DNA of 64,000 bases from Ricinus communis (lineage: Eukaryota; Streptophyta; Magnoliopsida; Malpighiales; Euphorbiaceae), in contig NC_063264.1 in NCBI RefSeq assembly GCF_019578655.1, positions 13,123,213 through 13,187,212 of the forward strand, given 5' to 3'. The position numbers were made by a program, and so were the translations under genes. Positions 47,487 to 59,100 of the stretch are shown piece by piece; positions within the stretch are counted from its first letter, which is position 1; the number at the start of each line of letters is the position of its first letter. The notes below the pieces were generated by a model that did no database searches, was not told the origin of the DNA, and was given only the letters and a program-made list of their open reading frames with translations.

Positions 47487-49507
47487 GTGCAAATATATGA
47501 GGAGCAAGTTTTGCCCATCATACTGGCAGCTTGCTTGACCATCGGGAAGAGGAATTTGACGATTAGTCCTCTAAGCGGATACTTGAAGCCATTTTCTTGG
47601 AAGAAGGATGGATGGTCATCAATCCCTACCGTTTGCTTTTCACCATGAGTCAAGCTAAGAAGACTCATCACATAAAAAAGAAGTGCTTTTGGGAGGCACC
47701 CCAAATTCTATTTTTCATTTTTAATATTTTACCCTTTCATTTTGAAACATTTTATTGGTTTTAAGTTTTCATATTTTATTTAATCATTATTGTCAATTCG
47801 ATTATTTCTTTATTTTATTGTTTTCAGATTCTATTGAGGAGGCATACATCAGCCTCAATGGATGATCAGGGCAGTCCCCTAGATCTTTTTATTTTTCTGC
47901 AATTATTTACCTTATTTTTCATACATGTCATGCACTTGGATTGTATTGCCTTTGTTCCCTTAGTTGAGCATTCCATGCGGGGTATCCATAACATTTTACA
48001 CTGAGGATAGTGTATTCTTCAAGTGTGGGGTGGTTGTGGGTAAACCTTATAATCCAACTCTCTCATATGGTTTCTAGACATATCTAAAATTGCTATCATT
48101 AGGTGTTGTGTAGTATTAGGATGTTAGGACATTGTGTCTTTATGCATTTAAATATGCTATTTTTGAGCTGATTGATGACTTGATGTATAGAATTGTAGTT
48201 ACTTTTCTTTATTGTTCATTGTCCTTGAAAAACAATTGATGGTGTTTTACACATCAGCCCTGCCGGGTTAAACCGGTGTTATTTAATTATTTTTCAATTT
48301 TTTGAATTTTAACTTAGAACGTTGATAATGTCATATGCATGTGTTTCTTAAGTAATGATTCAATTAATGATGCTGCGAACCAATTGCACCTAATACCACA
48401 CCTCAAAGTGAGATTTTGAGCCCGTTGAGCATTCATTATACTTATGCTCTTTATATTTCTTGTTTGAGTATGCATTGTACTTGACTTTGCTTCTAGAACT
48501 TGCTTTGTAATGCCTGTTGAAGTTACATGAATATTGTGAATACCATGAGATGATTTGGGCGATTTAGAATTCACCACATTTGACCAAAAGCCTACCCCCT
48601 TATGTTTCCATTAGCTAGCCAGTTTTGAGCGTTAACCTTTTCTTCATAATCAACACCTATACACTTCAATTATACCATTCTTTACATTTATCTTTCCTTT
48701 ACCCTTATGCTGGAATTTCTTTTTGTGATTTGCTCACCCTTATATGGGACTAAAATGCGAGTTGCTATGTTGGTAAATTCACTAAGTCTTTTTGAGATTT
48801 TAGATGCTTCCTCCAATCCAAACAGTTTTTTTATTCTTTACGTATGCAGTAGTTCTTATAAGCTGCTAGTTTATTATTAAAAAAAATGATGAAGAAAATG
48901 AAAAAAAACAGAAGAAGAAAATAAACAAAATTCTTTAATTATTTGTCTCTTTACCGGATTTAAAGCATTTGCGAGCGTTATTCTACGAAGTAGGGATTTT
49001 AATGAATAATTCTTTTTGTATATTAGGCATTTAATCCTTTAAGCATAAATTGTTGTTTATCACACGAATTCCAGCATTTTCAAACTTCTTTCCCAAATCT
49101 CCGTACCTTTACTTTAGCCCCATTACAACCTTGGTAAATACCCTTTGATTTTGGTATTTACTTATTCACACTAGCGAAGATATGATTTATGAGCAAGCTT
49201 ATGGGGAGTGGGTCTTGTGCATTTGTTTTGAAGGATTTGTTATTCACCTAATATACACTTTGAGCGACTTGAGTGATCCTTATGAGGCATTAGTTCATGA
49301 TGTTTGTGTTGAGTTGTCATTTAAGTTGTTCATGCATTAATATTATTTCCATTCTCTGTTAATGATTTATAATTTGATTTATGATTGAGTATCCTTTGAG
49401 ATGTGTTGAATACAATCTGTTATGGACTAGGGGCATAAACTATAAGGAATTGTTTACTACAGTTCTGTGAGGAGAGTTGTTAATTGCTTGAGGACAAGCA
49501 ATGAGCT
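47487..49507 (+). mobile_element. Non-coding interior of Athila-like element
   Basis: No coding region is supportable. It is homologous to 2271-4150 (inverse). 'cactgaggatagtgtattc' plus AAGTGTGGGGTGG at about 48000-48035 repeats the layout of the true polypurine block (49487-49522) 1.5 kb upstream of it. A purine-rich run with GAAGAAG and poly-A lies at about 48878-48930. Confidence 0.75.
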
Positions 49508-49522
49508 AAGTGTGGGGTGATT
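49508..49522 (+). promoter_or_regulatory. Polypurine tract of Athila-like element
   Basis: AAGTGTGGGGTGATT directly before the 3' LTR start TGATGTGCG at 49523, preceded by GCTTGAGGACAAGCAATGAGCT. Confidence 0.85.
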
Positions 49523-50925
49523 TGATGTGCGTAGAATACACAATCTAAATGGGGTTTTTAAGACTGATTTTATGTACATTTGGATGTGAATTGGTCCCAA
49601 CACTCACCCTATGCGTCTGTATGTGTGCATTAGGTCCAAAAGAAGCCAAAGAGTGATAAAGGGAAGAATTGGAGCAGAATTGGACGTCAAAGTTGCCGAA
49701 ACAAGTCAAGTTTGCGCATAAGGAAGCTGAACACGACCATGTTCCCAACACGGGCACCAAAATGGCCGTGTTGGGTGCATTTGACAACAGAAAAATGATG
49801 GGTTAAGGAGCACGACCACAGAGAGTAACACGACCATTAGCATGGGGTCGTGTTCCCAACACGGCCATCAACACAGCCATGTTTACGGTAGCTAGACGAA
49901 TTAATTAAAAGAAAGAAAAGAGGGAAGTGCGATTCAGAACGGGGAGAATGTCCCAAACCCTAATTTTTCTCTCTCTAAGGTTTTCTGAGCTGGAACCAAG
50001 AAAAAAAGAGACTAGGACTAAGGTTTAAATTGGATTCCCTTCAAAGAGTGAAGATTGGGCGAGGTTCGTTGATTGGTTTCAATTTGAGCAAGAGCAACAA
50101 GAATCGATTTAATTCGAGCAAGAGGAATTTGGGGCTGTCTACTCTCATCCAAGGGTGTAATCGGATTTCTCTACCTTTACTCATTGTTGTAGTTGAATTC
50201 TTGTGGGTTTTGATAATGAACATGTTTAGCTAGATTGATTAAATCCATTGGAATTTCTTTACTATATTGGCTTAATATTATATTGTTGGATTGTTTGAGT
50301 TAGTTTTGTATTCTTCTTGCTTTCAATATTAATAAGATAATGCATAATTCATGAGACGTTGTGAATTGTGGTGTTTAGATTGCTTTATGTGATTGAGAAG
50401 TCCATTTGGCAATTGGAATTTTGAATAGCAAGAACTAGTTAATAATCACTTAGAGATAAGAATAATTAACTAGCCGGATTAAGAATTAACAAAGCTTAAT
50501 AGAGGCGGATTAAAGCTTAATGCTAATTTAAGAATCAATCATTAGGAAGAGATTCCAACTTTAGGTTATTAGGTTTAGGAATTCGGTTATCTCGAGATAA
50601 ACTGAATTCAGTTAAGAATTCATTCATGGGTAGCATAATTGGAGTCATCAATCCTTTATCTTTTGTTTGATAGCCAACTAGTTTAGGTTCCCTTTGGGTT
50701 TGCTTTCTTATCTTGGTTATTTCATTTATCCATTTATTCCTGCATCTCCCTTAGAACTTAGCTTGTAGCTATTAGTTATTTTAGAAATTAATATAACAAA
50801 GAACAAAGGTGTAACTCTGAGCTTTCACTTTCCCGAGGAATACTACCTTGATACTCGCCATTAGTGCTAGACTGCATCGATAGGTACATTGCCTTAGATT
50901 ATAGCTGCATAGATAGCAACCATCA
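49523..50925 (+). repeat. 3' LTR of Athila-like element
   Basis: 1403 bp, TGATGTGCGTAG..AACCATCA, collinear with 44854-46286. Differences are mostly single bases plus small indels in the GC island (about 49735-49890) and a missing stretch near 50790. Followed by the GAAAT duplication. Confidence 0.93.
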
Positions 50926-50961
50926 GAAATCTTGTTCCTTTCGATTAATACAAGTGGTAAT
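50926..50961 (+). repeat. LDR remnant between two insertions
   Basis: 36 bp of the LDR segment 'gaaatcttgttcctttcgattaatacaagtggtaat' (written here only as the link between insertions). It joins the right duplication of the Athila-like element to the left flank (GTAAT) of the next solo LTR. Confidence 0.85.
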
Positions 50962-51887
50962 TGATGTGACCAAGGCTAACTGTCCATATACTTCAAGAGC
51001 CCAAGACCCTTTAAACATCCAAGAAGGACCAATCACAACATCAAAGGCCAAGAAGATGAAGGAAGCACTTGTTAGGCTTATAAAGCATATTTGGATTCAA
51101 GACACTACAAGCCATGATGAGTCAACTCTAAAATCAAGTCCAAGACTTATTAGCTTCATCCAGTTCCATGGGGCTTGATTAAGTCCAACTGGGGCTTAAT
51201 TATTCAAATCAAGCTAATAAAAAACTAAGAAAGCAAGTTGGGTCAAGGAGGAATTAAGGAGCAAACCGATGCGTGTGACCTCTTTTAAGCGATTAAGGTT
51301 TCAAATTAAACTTGTTGACTAGTCAACAAGGGGGGTGGCACCTTCTATTTTTATCGGTTAGGAATTTTCTTATATGCCTTATTTTTAGGAGGTAATGATT
51401 TACTCCCTAGATGACTTATTTCCTTTTTCCTAGCTTAATTATAGGAGACACATGCTCATTTAACTATTAGGAATTTATTTCTTATTTAGTTTGGAAAGTA
51501 ATATATTAATTCCTTAGTGATTTTATTCCTTTTCTAGTGTCATTCCGGGGTTGTAGGAGGCCTATAAATACCTTGTATTCAGCCACCTATGTCAATCAAT
51601 CTTGTATGAATTATTTTCTTATTAATAAAGTGAGAGTTATTTTCTTTACTTTGTTCTTTGTGAACTTTTCAAGTTTTCTTGTATTGTTTGTAAATTCCTT
51701 GTCTTATCAATTTTCAAAACATAATCTTTTAAGCTTTTAGAATTATGGCGAACTACATCTTTGTACAAAAAAAGTTTCTGATTCTTATAATCAAAGGGTT
51801 TTAGTTTCATCATCATAGATATGAATTTGATGATCCTAAAGTTAGCATCAATTTGATTTTGGTTAGTTATAGATATAGTTTACATCA
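50962..51887 (+). mobile_element. Solo LTR (Ty3/gypsy), imperfect duplication GTAAT/GGAAT
   Basis: 926 bp, TGATGTGACC..TTTACATCA. The flanks GTAAT (50957-50961) and GGAAT (51888-51892) differ by one base; intact LDR copies have GGAAT here. TATAAATA at 51563-51570; inverted repeat GTTCTTTGTGAAC at 51653-51665, 90 bp downstream. Near the start the plus strand reads AQDPLNIQEGPITTSKAKKM then KEALVRLIKHIWIQD (about 50998-51090), the C-terminal tail of Ty3/gypsy pol, as in the solo LTR at 24699. A CTTGTTGACTAGTCAACAAG palindrome lies at 51314-51333. Confidence 0.85.
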
Positions 51888-54800
51888 GGAATGCATGCAT
51901 TTTGATGTTTTGGAGTCATATAATGAATTATATTGGCTAGAGTGTTATTAGGTATGCCCTCGTGAATTCCCCTCATTTTTATTAAAGAATCATGGGAATG
52001 TAATTGTTAAGCTTACTAGTGGCATTAGAGCATGACTTGCTGATAAAGTAGGACGAGACACAAATCCACCCACATGATGGAGCAATTAAGTTGCTTTCGA
52101 TTAATCCAAGCAGGAATGTGCACATTTTGATGTTTGGGATGCATAAAATGAAGTAATTTGGGCCAGAGAATTAAGTTATTAGTTCTTCCAAGAACATTGC
52201 AGACTTAGAAAAACTTGCATTGTCGAACCTAGACTTATCGCTCACGCCCTTCCTTTATTTTGTGTTCTTTGTCTACTATTGTATTTAAATCAATTCAATT
52301 TGATCATTGCGCTTAGTAGAAGAGAATAAAGACCTGCTATTTCTTTCCTTATCAGATACAAAATTCTACCTAGATTCTCATATGTTCATTTCTTTTGTTC
52401 TTCTCTTTCTAATCTATGTCTAGTATGATGGTTTGGTTTATTTAACGAGAATAAACATGAGTGTTGAGTTAAAGTGCATGGAAGAGGCAATCATAGGCGC
52501 AATTCTTGGACAAATATGAACGAAGAGAATTAGTTGACGGAGCAGTGATATCATTCTCCGAATGATCGTGGACAATTCTTTTGGAGGAAAGAGGAAACGT
52601 CGAAAATTGAAGCATGCCCAAATATTCCCATCCAAGATTTGCACCATTGAGGTCTTCATCATTCCTTGTTCCTCTAGGAACGAGGACTCTTGATGACACA
52701 AGGATTGGCATAAGGAATCGTGGAATATAATTGATAAGATTAGCTGCTGGCATTGGGCTTAGCTTGGTGATCAAGCAGGATGAGCTGTAAATCCACATCC
52801 GTAAGGGAGAAATCATGTTTTTTTTTCAATTAATCCAAGCATAATATAAGTGGGAATGCAACCGTTTTTTATTTTGGGACTCATATAATGAAGTAATTTT
52901 GTCGGACTGTTATTAGGTAGGCCCATGTGAATTTCCCCCTGCTTTTGTTAAGTTGGCTCATAAAATTTAGAACTATGAGAGTTGTTGACCAGTCAACTCC
53001 TCTTTGGTTCATTATTTGACTTTAGTTTATTCATCATTCTTCATTTATTTATTCATATTTAGCTTTTGGTTTCTTTTTCTTAAGGAATAAAAGCTTTCAC
53101 ACTATAGAAACCACATGCAACTGAATACTTGAGGCTAGTGAGCATATTACTTCAGTTTTCTACCATCTATAAAATCAAGTTATGGGTTCTTTCAAAAACT
53201 TTGCAGACTTATCTAGACTAGCACTAGCGAACATAAACTTATTGCTCACGTCTTCCTCTTTTTTGTTCTTTATCTACTCTTGTGTTTAAATCCATTCTAT
53301 TTCATCTTATGCTTAGCCGTATAGAAATGAACAAAGAACTTTTGATTTCTTTCCTTACCGAATCTAAAATCCTATATGTGTAACCATTTTTGTCTCTTTT
53401 GTGCCTCTGTTTCTAAGCTCTGTATCATATGATGGTATGATTTTATTTGAGTAGTATAAACGAGTGTTGAGTGAAAGTACATGGAAGCGACAATTATAGG
53501 CAATGATCTAATGCTCGGACAAATGCAAAGAAAGAAAATTAGTTGATCAAGTATTAATGAATCTTTTGGAGGAAGAAGGAATGACAAGAATCTAGGTACT
53601 GCCAAATTTTACAATTCAGGAGTTGCACCATTGGGGTCTCTTTCATTCCTTGTTCCACTAGGCATGAGAACTCCTAATGACACAAGGACTACCATAAAGA
53701 ATCATGTGAATGGATTTAAAAAGCTCGATCGATGGCATTGCGGCTCAACTTGATCATCAAGCAGGATGAGATGTAAATCCATACATGTAAGGTAGAAATC
53801 ATGTTGCTTTTAATAAACCCAGGCATAATACAAGTGGGAATATGACTATTTTATTATTTGGGATGCATATAATGAATTTTCTTTTTCTTACGGAATGAGG
53901 CTTTTCGCGCTATGAATATTTGAGACTAGTGAGCATATTATCCCAATCTTCTACCTTGTGGGAACTAAAGCTATGGGTTCATTCAAGAACTTTGCAAACT
54001 TATCAACACTCGCGCTAGCGAACATAGACTTATCGCTCGCGTCCTTTCTTTGTTTTGTGTTCTTTGTCTACCATTGTGTTTTAAATCAATTCGATTAGAT
54101 CCCTCAGCTTAGCCGTATGGAAGAGAATAAATAATTTATGATTTCTTTTCTTATTGGATCGAAAGTCCTACTTATGTTCTCATTTCTTTTGTTTCTTTTG
54201 TGCCTCTCTTTCTAATCTTTGTCTAGTATGATGGTTTGGTTTTATTTAGGTAGTATAGACATGAGTGTTGAGTGAAAGCACACGGAAGCGGCAGGCATAG
54301 GCACTGATCCAATGCTTGTACAAATGCAAAGAAAGAAAATTAGTTGATCAAGTACGAATATCATTCTCCGTCTGATTGCAGACAAATCTTTTAGAGGAAG
54401 GACGAAACAATGAGAATGGAGGCAAGCCCAAATATTCTGATTTAGGATTTGCTCTATTAGGATCTCCATCATTTCTTATTCCTCTAGGCACAAGGACTCC
54501 TGATGACACATGGATTGGTGTAAGGAATCTTGTGAACGCAATTGACAAGTTTGACTAGTGACATTGGGCTTGGCTTGATGATCAAGTAGGACGAGATGTA
54601 AATCCACATGCATAAAGGGGAATTCATGTTATTTTCAATAAATTCAATTGCAATACAAGTGGGAATGCAAAAGTTTTTATCTTTGGGACGCATAGAATGA
54701 TGTATTTGTGTAAGCTTTTTATTAGGTGGGCTCACATGACTTTACCCTTATTTTCATTAAGCTAGCTTAGAAAATTTGGGACTACGAGAGTTGTTGACCA

Positions 54801-57800
54801 ATCAACTCTTCTTCGGTTCTTGATTTGACTTTAGTTTATTCATCTTTCTTTATTTAAATATTCATATCTAGCTTCTAGTTTCTTCCTTGTATGGGGTGGG
54901 CCTTTCGCATTATTAAAATCGCATGCAACGAAATACTTGACGCTAGTGAGCATATTATTTTAGTTTTTTACATTGCGGGAAATCAAGTCATGTGTTCTTT
55001 TAAGAACTTTGTAGACTTATCAACATTGACACTAGCGACCATAGACTTATCACTCAAGTCCTTTCTTTCTTTTGTGTTCTTTGTTTACCCTTACGTTTAT
55101 TTCAATTTGATTTGATTCTTATGCTTAACTGTATGGAAGACAATAAAGACCTTTTGATTTCCTTTCCTTATCAGATCCGAAATTCTATCTATGTAATCAT
55201 TTTATTCATATTTTTTATGCTTCCTTTTCTAATCTCTTTATAGTATGATTTTTTATTTTATTTGTGGAGCATTAAAACGAGTGTTGATTGAAAGCGCATG
55301 GAAAAGACAATTATAGGCACCGACCCAATTCTTGGACAAATGTGAAGAAAGAAAATTAGTTGAACAAGTATTCATATCATTCTCTGAATGATCACGGACG
55401 AGTCTTTTAGGGGAAAGAGGGAACGATGAGAATTGAGGCATAACCAAATATTACGTTGAGGATTTGCACCATTGAAGTCTCCATCATTCCTTGTTCTCCT
55501 AGGCATGAGGACTCCTAATGACACAAGGATTGGTGTAATATAATAAACAAGTTTAGGTCATATGCTATTATGCAGGCCCATGCGAATTTTCTATTATTTT
55601 TGTTAAGCTCTTAAAATTTAAGACTACGAAAGTTGTTGACCAGTCATCTACTCTCTAGTTCTTGATTTGACTTTAGTTTATTCATCTTTCTTTATTTATA
55701 TATTCATATTTTAGCTTCTAGTTTCTTCTTCTTATGGAATAAGGGCTTTTGCACTATAAGAACCAGATGCAACTGAATACTTGAGGCTAGTGAGCATACT
55801 ATTTCTAATTTCTACCTTGTGGGAGATCAAGTTTTGGGTTTGTATAAGAACTTTGCAGACTGATCAAGACTCGCTCTAGCAAACATAGATTTATCGCTCA
55901 TGTCCTTCCTTTCTTTTGTGCTCTTTGTCTACCCTTGTGTTTAAATCAATTCTCTTTTATCCTTATGTTTAAATAAATTCTTTTTTATCCTTATGCTTAG
56001 CCATATGGAAGAGAATAAATAACTTATGATTTCTTTCCTAATTGGATCTGAAATCCTACCTATGTTCTCATTTTGTTCATTTTTTTTATGCCTCTTTGTC
56101 TAATCTCTATCAAGTATGATGCTTTGGTTTTATTTGGGGTGCATAAATGCGAGTGTTGAGTGACTGCTCATGGAAGAGGCAATCATAGGCACCGATCTAA
56201 TGCTTGTACAAATGGGAAGAAAGAAAATTAGATGATCAGTATTAACATCATTCTCCAAAGGATCGTGGACGAATCTTTTGGAAGAAAGAGGGACTGATGA
56301 GAATCGAGGCACACCTAAATATTTCATTTCAGGATTTGCACTATTAGGATCTCCATCATTTCTTGTTCCTCCAAATATGAGGACTCTTGATGACATAGGA
56401 ATTGACCCATATGAATTATCCCTTGTTTTCGTTAAGCTGGCTAATAAAATTTGGGACTATGAGAGTTGTTGGCCAGTCAACTCCTCTCTGGTTCTTGATT
56501 TGACTTTAGTTTATTCATCTTCCTTTATTTGCTTAATCATATTTAGCTTCTAGTTTATTTTTCTTATGGAATGAGGACTTCCGCACTGTGAAAACTGCAT
56601 GCAACGAATATTTAAGCCTATTGAGCATATTATTTCAGTTTTCCACCTTGTAGAGAATTAAGTTATTAGCTCTTCCAAGAACATTGCAAACTTACGAAGA
56701 CTCGCACTAGCGAACCTAGACTTATCTCTCACGTCCTACTTTTTATTTTTTTTGTTCTTTGTCTACCATTGTGTTTAAATCAATTCGATTTGATCCTTAC
56801 GCTTAGCCATGGAAGAGAATAAAGAACTTGCAATTTCTTTCCTTATCAGATACGAACTCCTATCTAGGTTCTCATATTTTTGTTTCTTTTGTTCTTCTCT
56901 TTTTAATCTATGTCTAGTATGATGGTTTGGTTTTATTTGGTGAGTATAAATATGAGTGTTGAGTTAAACGCGTGGAAGAGGCAATCTTAGGCATAATGCT
57001 TGGACAAATTCAAAGAAAGAGAATTAGGTGATACAGTATTGATATCATTCTCTCAATGATCATGGACGATTCTTTTGGAGGAAAGAAGGAATGCCAAGAA
57101 TCGAGACATGCCCAAATATTCTGATCCAAGATTTGCACTATTAGGATCTCCATCATTCCTTGTTGCTCTAGGAATGAGGACTCTTGATGAAACAAGGATT
57201 GGCATAAGGAATCATGGGAATGCAGTTGACAACATTGACTGGTGGCATTGGGCTTAGCTTGATGATCAAGCAGGACAAGCCATAAATCCACATGCGGGAG
57301 AAATCATATTTTCTTTTTGAATTAATCCAGGCATACTACAACAGGAAATGCGAGCGCTTTGATTTTTAGAACGCATATAATAAAGTAATTTAGGTCATTC
57401 TATTATTAGGTAGGCCCATGTGAATTTTCTCATATTTTCATTAAGTTGGCTCATAAAATTTAGAACTACGAGAGTTGTTGATCTTACGCTTAGCCATATG
57501 GGAAAGAACAAAGAACTTTTGATTTCTTTCTATATTGAATCTGAGATCCTATCTATGTTCTGATTTAATTCATTTTCTATTGAGTTAAAGTGCATAAAAG
57601 CGATAATCATAGGCACCAGTGCAATGCTTGGACAAATGTGAAGAAAGAAAATTAGTTGATAGAGTATTGATATCATTCTTCGAATGATCATAGATGAATC
57701 TTTTGGTAGGGAAAGAGGGAACGACGAGAATCCTGGCATGCCTTAATATTATGATTCACGATTTGCACCATTGGAATCTCTATTATTCCTTGTTCCTATG

Positions 57801-59100
57801 TGCACGAAGAGTCCTGATGACACAAGGATTTTTATAAGGAATCATAGGAATGCAATTGACAAGCTTGCCCGGTGGAATTGCGATTTAGCTTGATGATCAA
57901 GCAGGAATAGATGTAAATCCACGGGCATAAGGGAGAAGTCATGTTATTTTCAATTAATCCAAGTACAATACAAGCGGTAATGCGAGCATTTTGATGTTTG
58001 GGATGCATATAATAAAGTAATTTAGGTCGGCGTGTTATTAAGTAGGTCTACCGAAATTTCTCCTTATTTTTATTAAGTGACTTTTAAAATTTAGGACTAG
58101 TTTATTCATCTTTCTTTATTCATTTATTCATATTTAGGTTCTAATTCTTCTTCTTATGGAATGAGGGTTTTTGCACTATAAAAACCATATGTAATTGAAT
58201 ACTTAAGGCTAGCGAGCATAATATTTCAATTTTCTACCTTGTAGGAAATCAGGTTATGGGTTCTTTTAAGAACTTTGCAGACTTATCAACACTCACGCTA
58301 GCGAGCATAGACTTATTACTCACATCCATGTGCGTGTTTTGATATTTGTGAGGCATATAATGAAGTAAATAGGGTTCAAGTGTGATTAGGTACGCCCACA
58401 AAAAGTTTCCCTTATTTTTATTAAGGAATTATGGCAATGTAATTTATAAACTTCGTTGGTGGCATTGGAGGATGACTTCATGATCAAGCAGGATGACACA
58501 CAAATGCGTGATAGAGAAATCATATTGCTTTCGATTAATCCAAGGGGGAATATGTACATTTTTATATTTGGACACATATGATGAAGTAGTTTGGTCAGAG
58601 TGTTATTAGGTAGACCTATGTGAATTTTTCTTTTTTTCGTTAAGTTGGCTCATAAAATTTGGGACTATAAGAGTTGTTTGCCAGTCAACTACTCTCTCGT
58701 TCTTGATTTGACTTTAGTTTATTTATCTTACTTTATTTAATTATTCATATTTAGGTTCTAGTTCCTTCTTCTTATGGAATGAGGACTTGCGCACTATGAA
58801 AACTGCATGCAACCGAATATTTGAGACTAGTGAGTGTATTATTTCAGTTTTCTACTTTGCAGAGAATTAAGTTATCGGTTCTTTCAAGAACTTTGCATAC
58901 TTATGAAGATTCACACTAGCGAACCTAGTGTTATCGCTCATGTCCTTCCTTTCTATCATGTTCTTTGTCTACCATTGTGTTTAAATCAATTTGATTTGAT
59001 CCTTATGCTCAGCCATGAAAGAGAATAAAGAACTAGCAATTTCTTTCCTTATAGGATACAAAATCCTACCTATATTCTCATTTGTTCGTTAGTTGGTATG
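51888..59100 (+). repeat. LDR repeat array, block 7b (LTR-sense plus), longest uninterrupted block
   Basis: About eight copies. TATA-like elements lie near 53099, 53909, 54907, 55751, 56583, 58177-58184 (TATAAAAA) and 58791. Polypurine-like tracts lie near 52575, 53566, 54388, 55409-55423, 56280-56293, 57072 and 57703. Inverted repeats GTTCTTTCAAGAAC or variants lie near 53187, 53985, 54995, 56672, 58260-58273 and 58878. Copy-to-copy spacing varies from about 0.8 to 1.0 kb, with deletions (e.g. near 57480). At 56295 the tract is followed by TGATGAGAATCG, the best candidate for a preserved LTR start. No separate gene. Confidence 0.85.

Larger units (their letters stand above)
44854..50925 (+). 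mobile_element. Complete non-autonomous Athila-like element with GAAAT duplication
   Basis: 6072 bp with LTRs of 1433 and 1403 bp, flanked by GAAAT at 44849-44853 and 50926-50930. Removing it restores the LDR phrase 'gggggagaaatcttgttcctttcgattaat'. Order: LTR, tRNA-Asp primer site, gag-like region with one main stop, about 1.8 kb non-coding, polypurine tract, LTR. It lacks RT, RNase H and integrase, so it is a LARD-type element dependent on another element's pol. Interior and LTR 3' halves match the minus-strand element at 758-7010, but the first half of the LTR (U3) is different. Confidence 0.93.

Noticed and set aside
52469..52816. Long antisense frame in LDR (SSRVLVPRGTRND..type), seen also near 25552, 56130 and 60423
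   Set aside because: It recurs in many copies, but two other frames are equally open in some copies and stops fall at random. No protein family is recognised. Shared descent of the DNA is enough to explain it.
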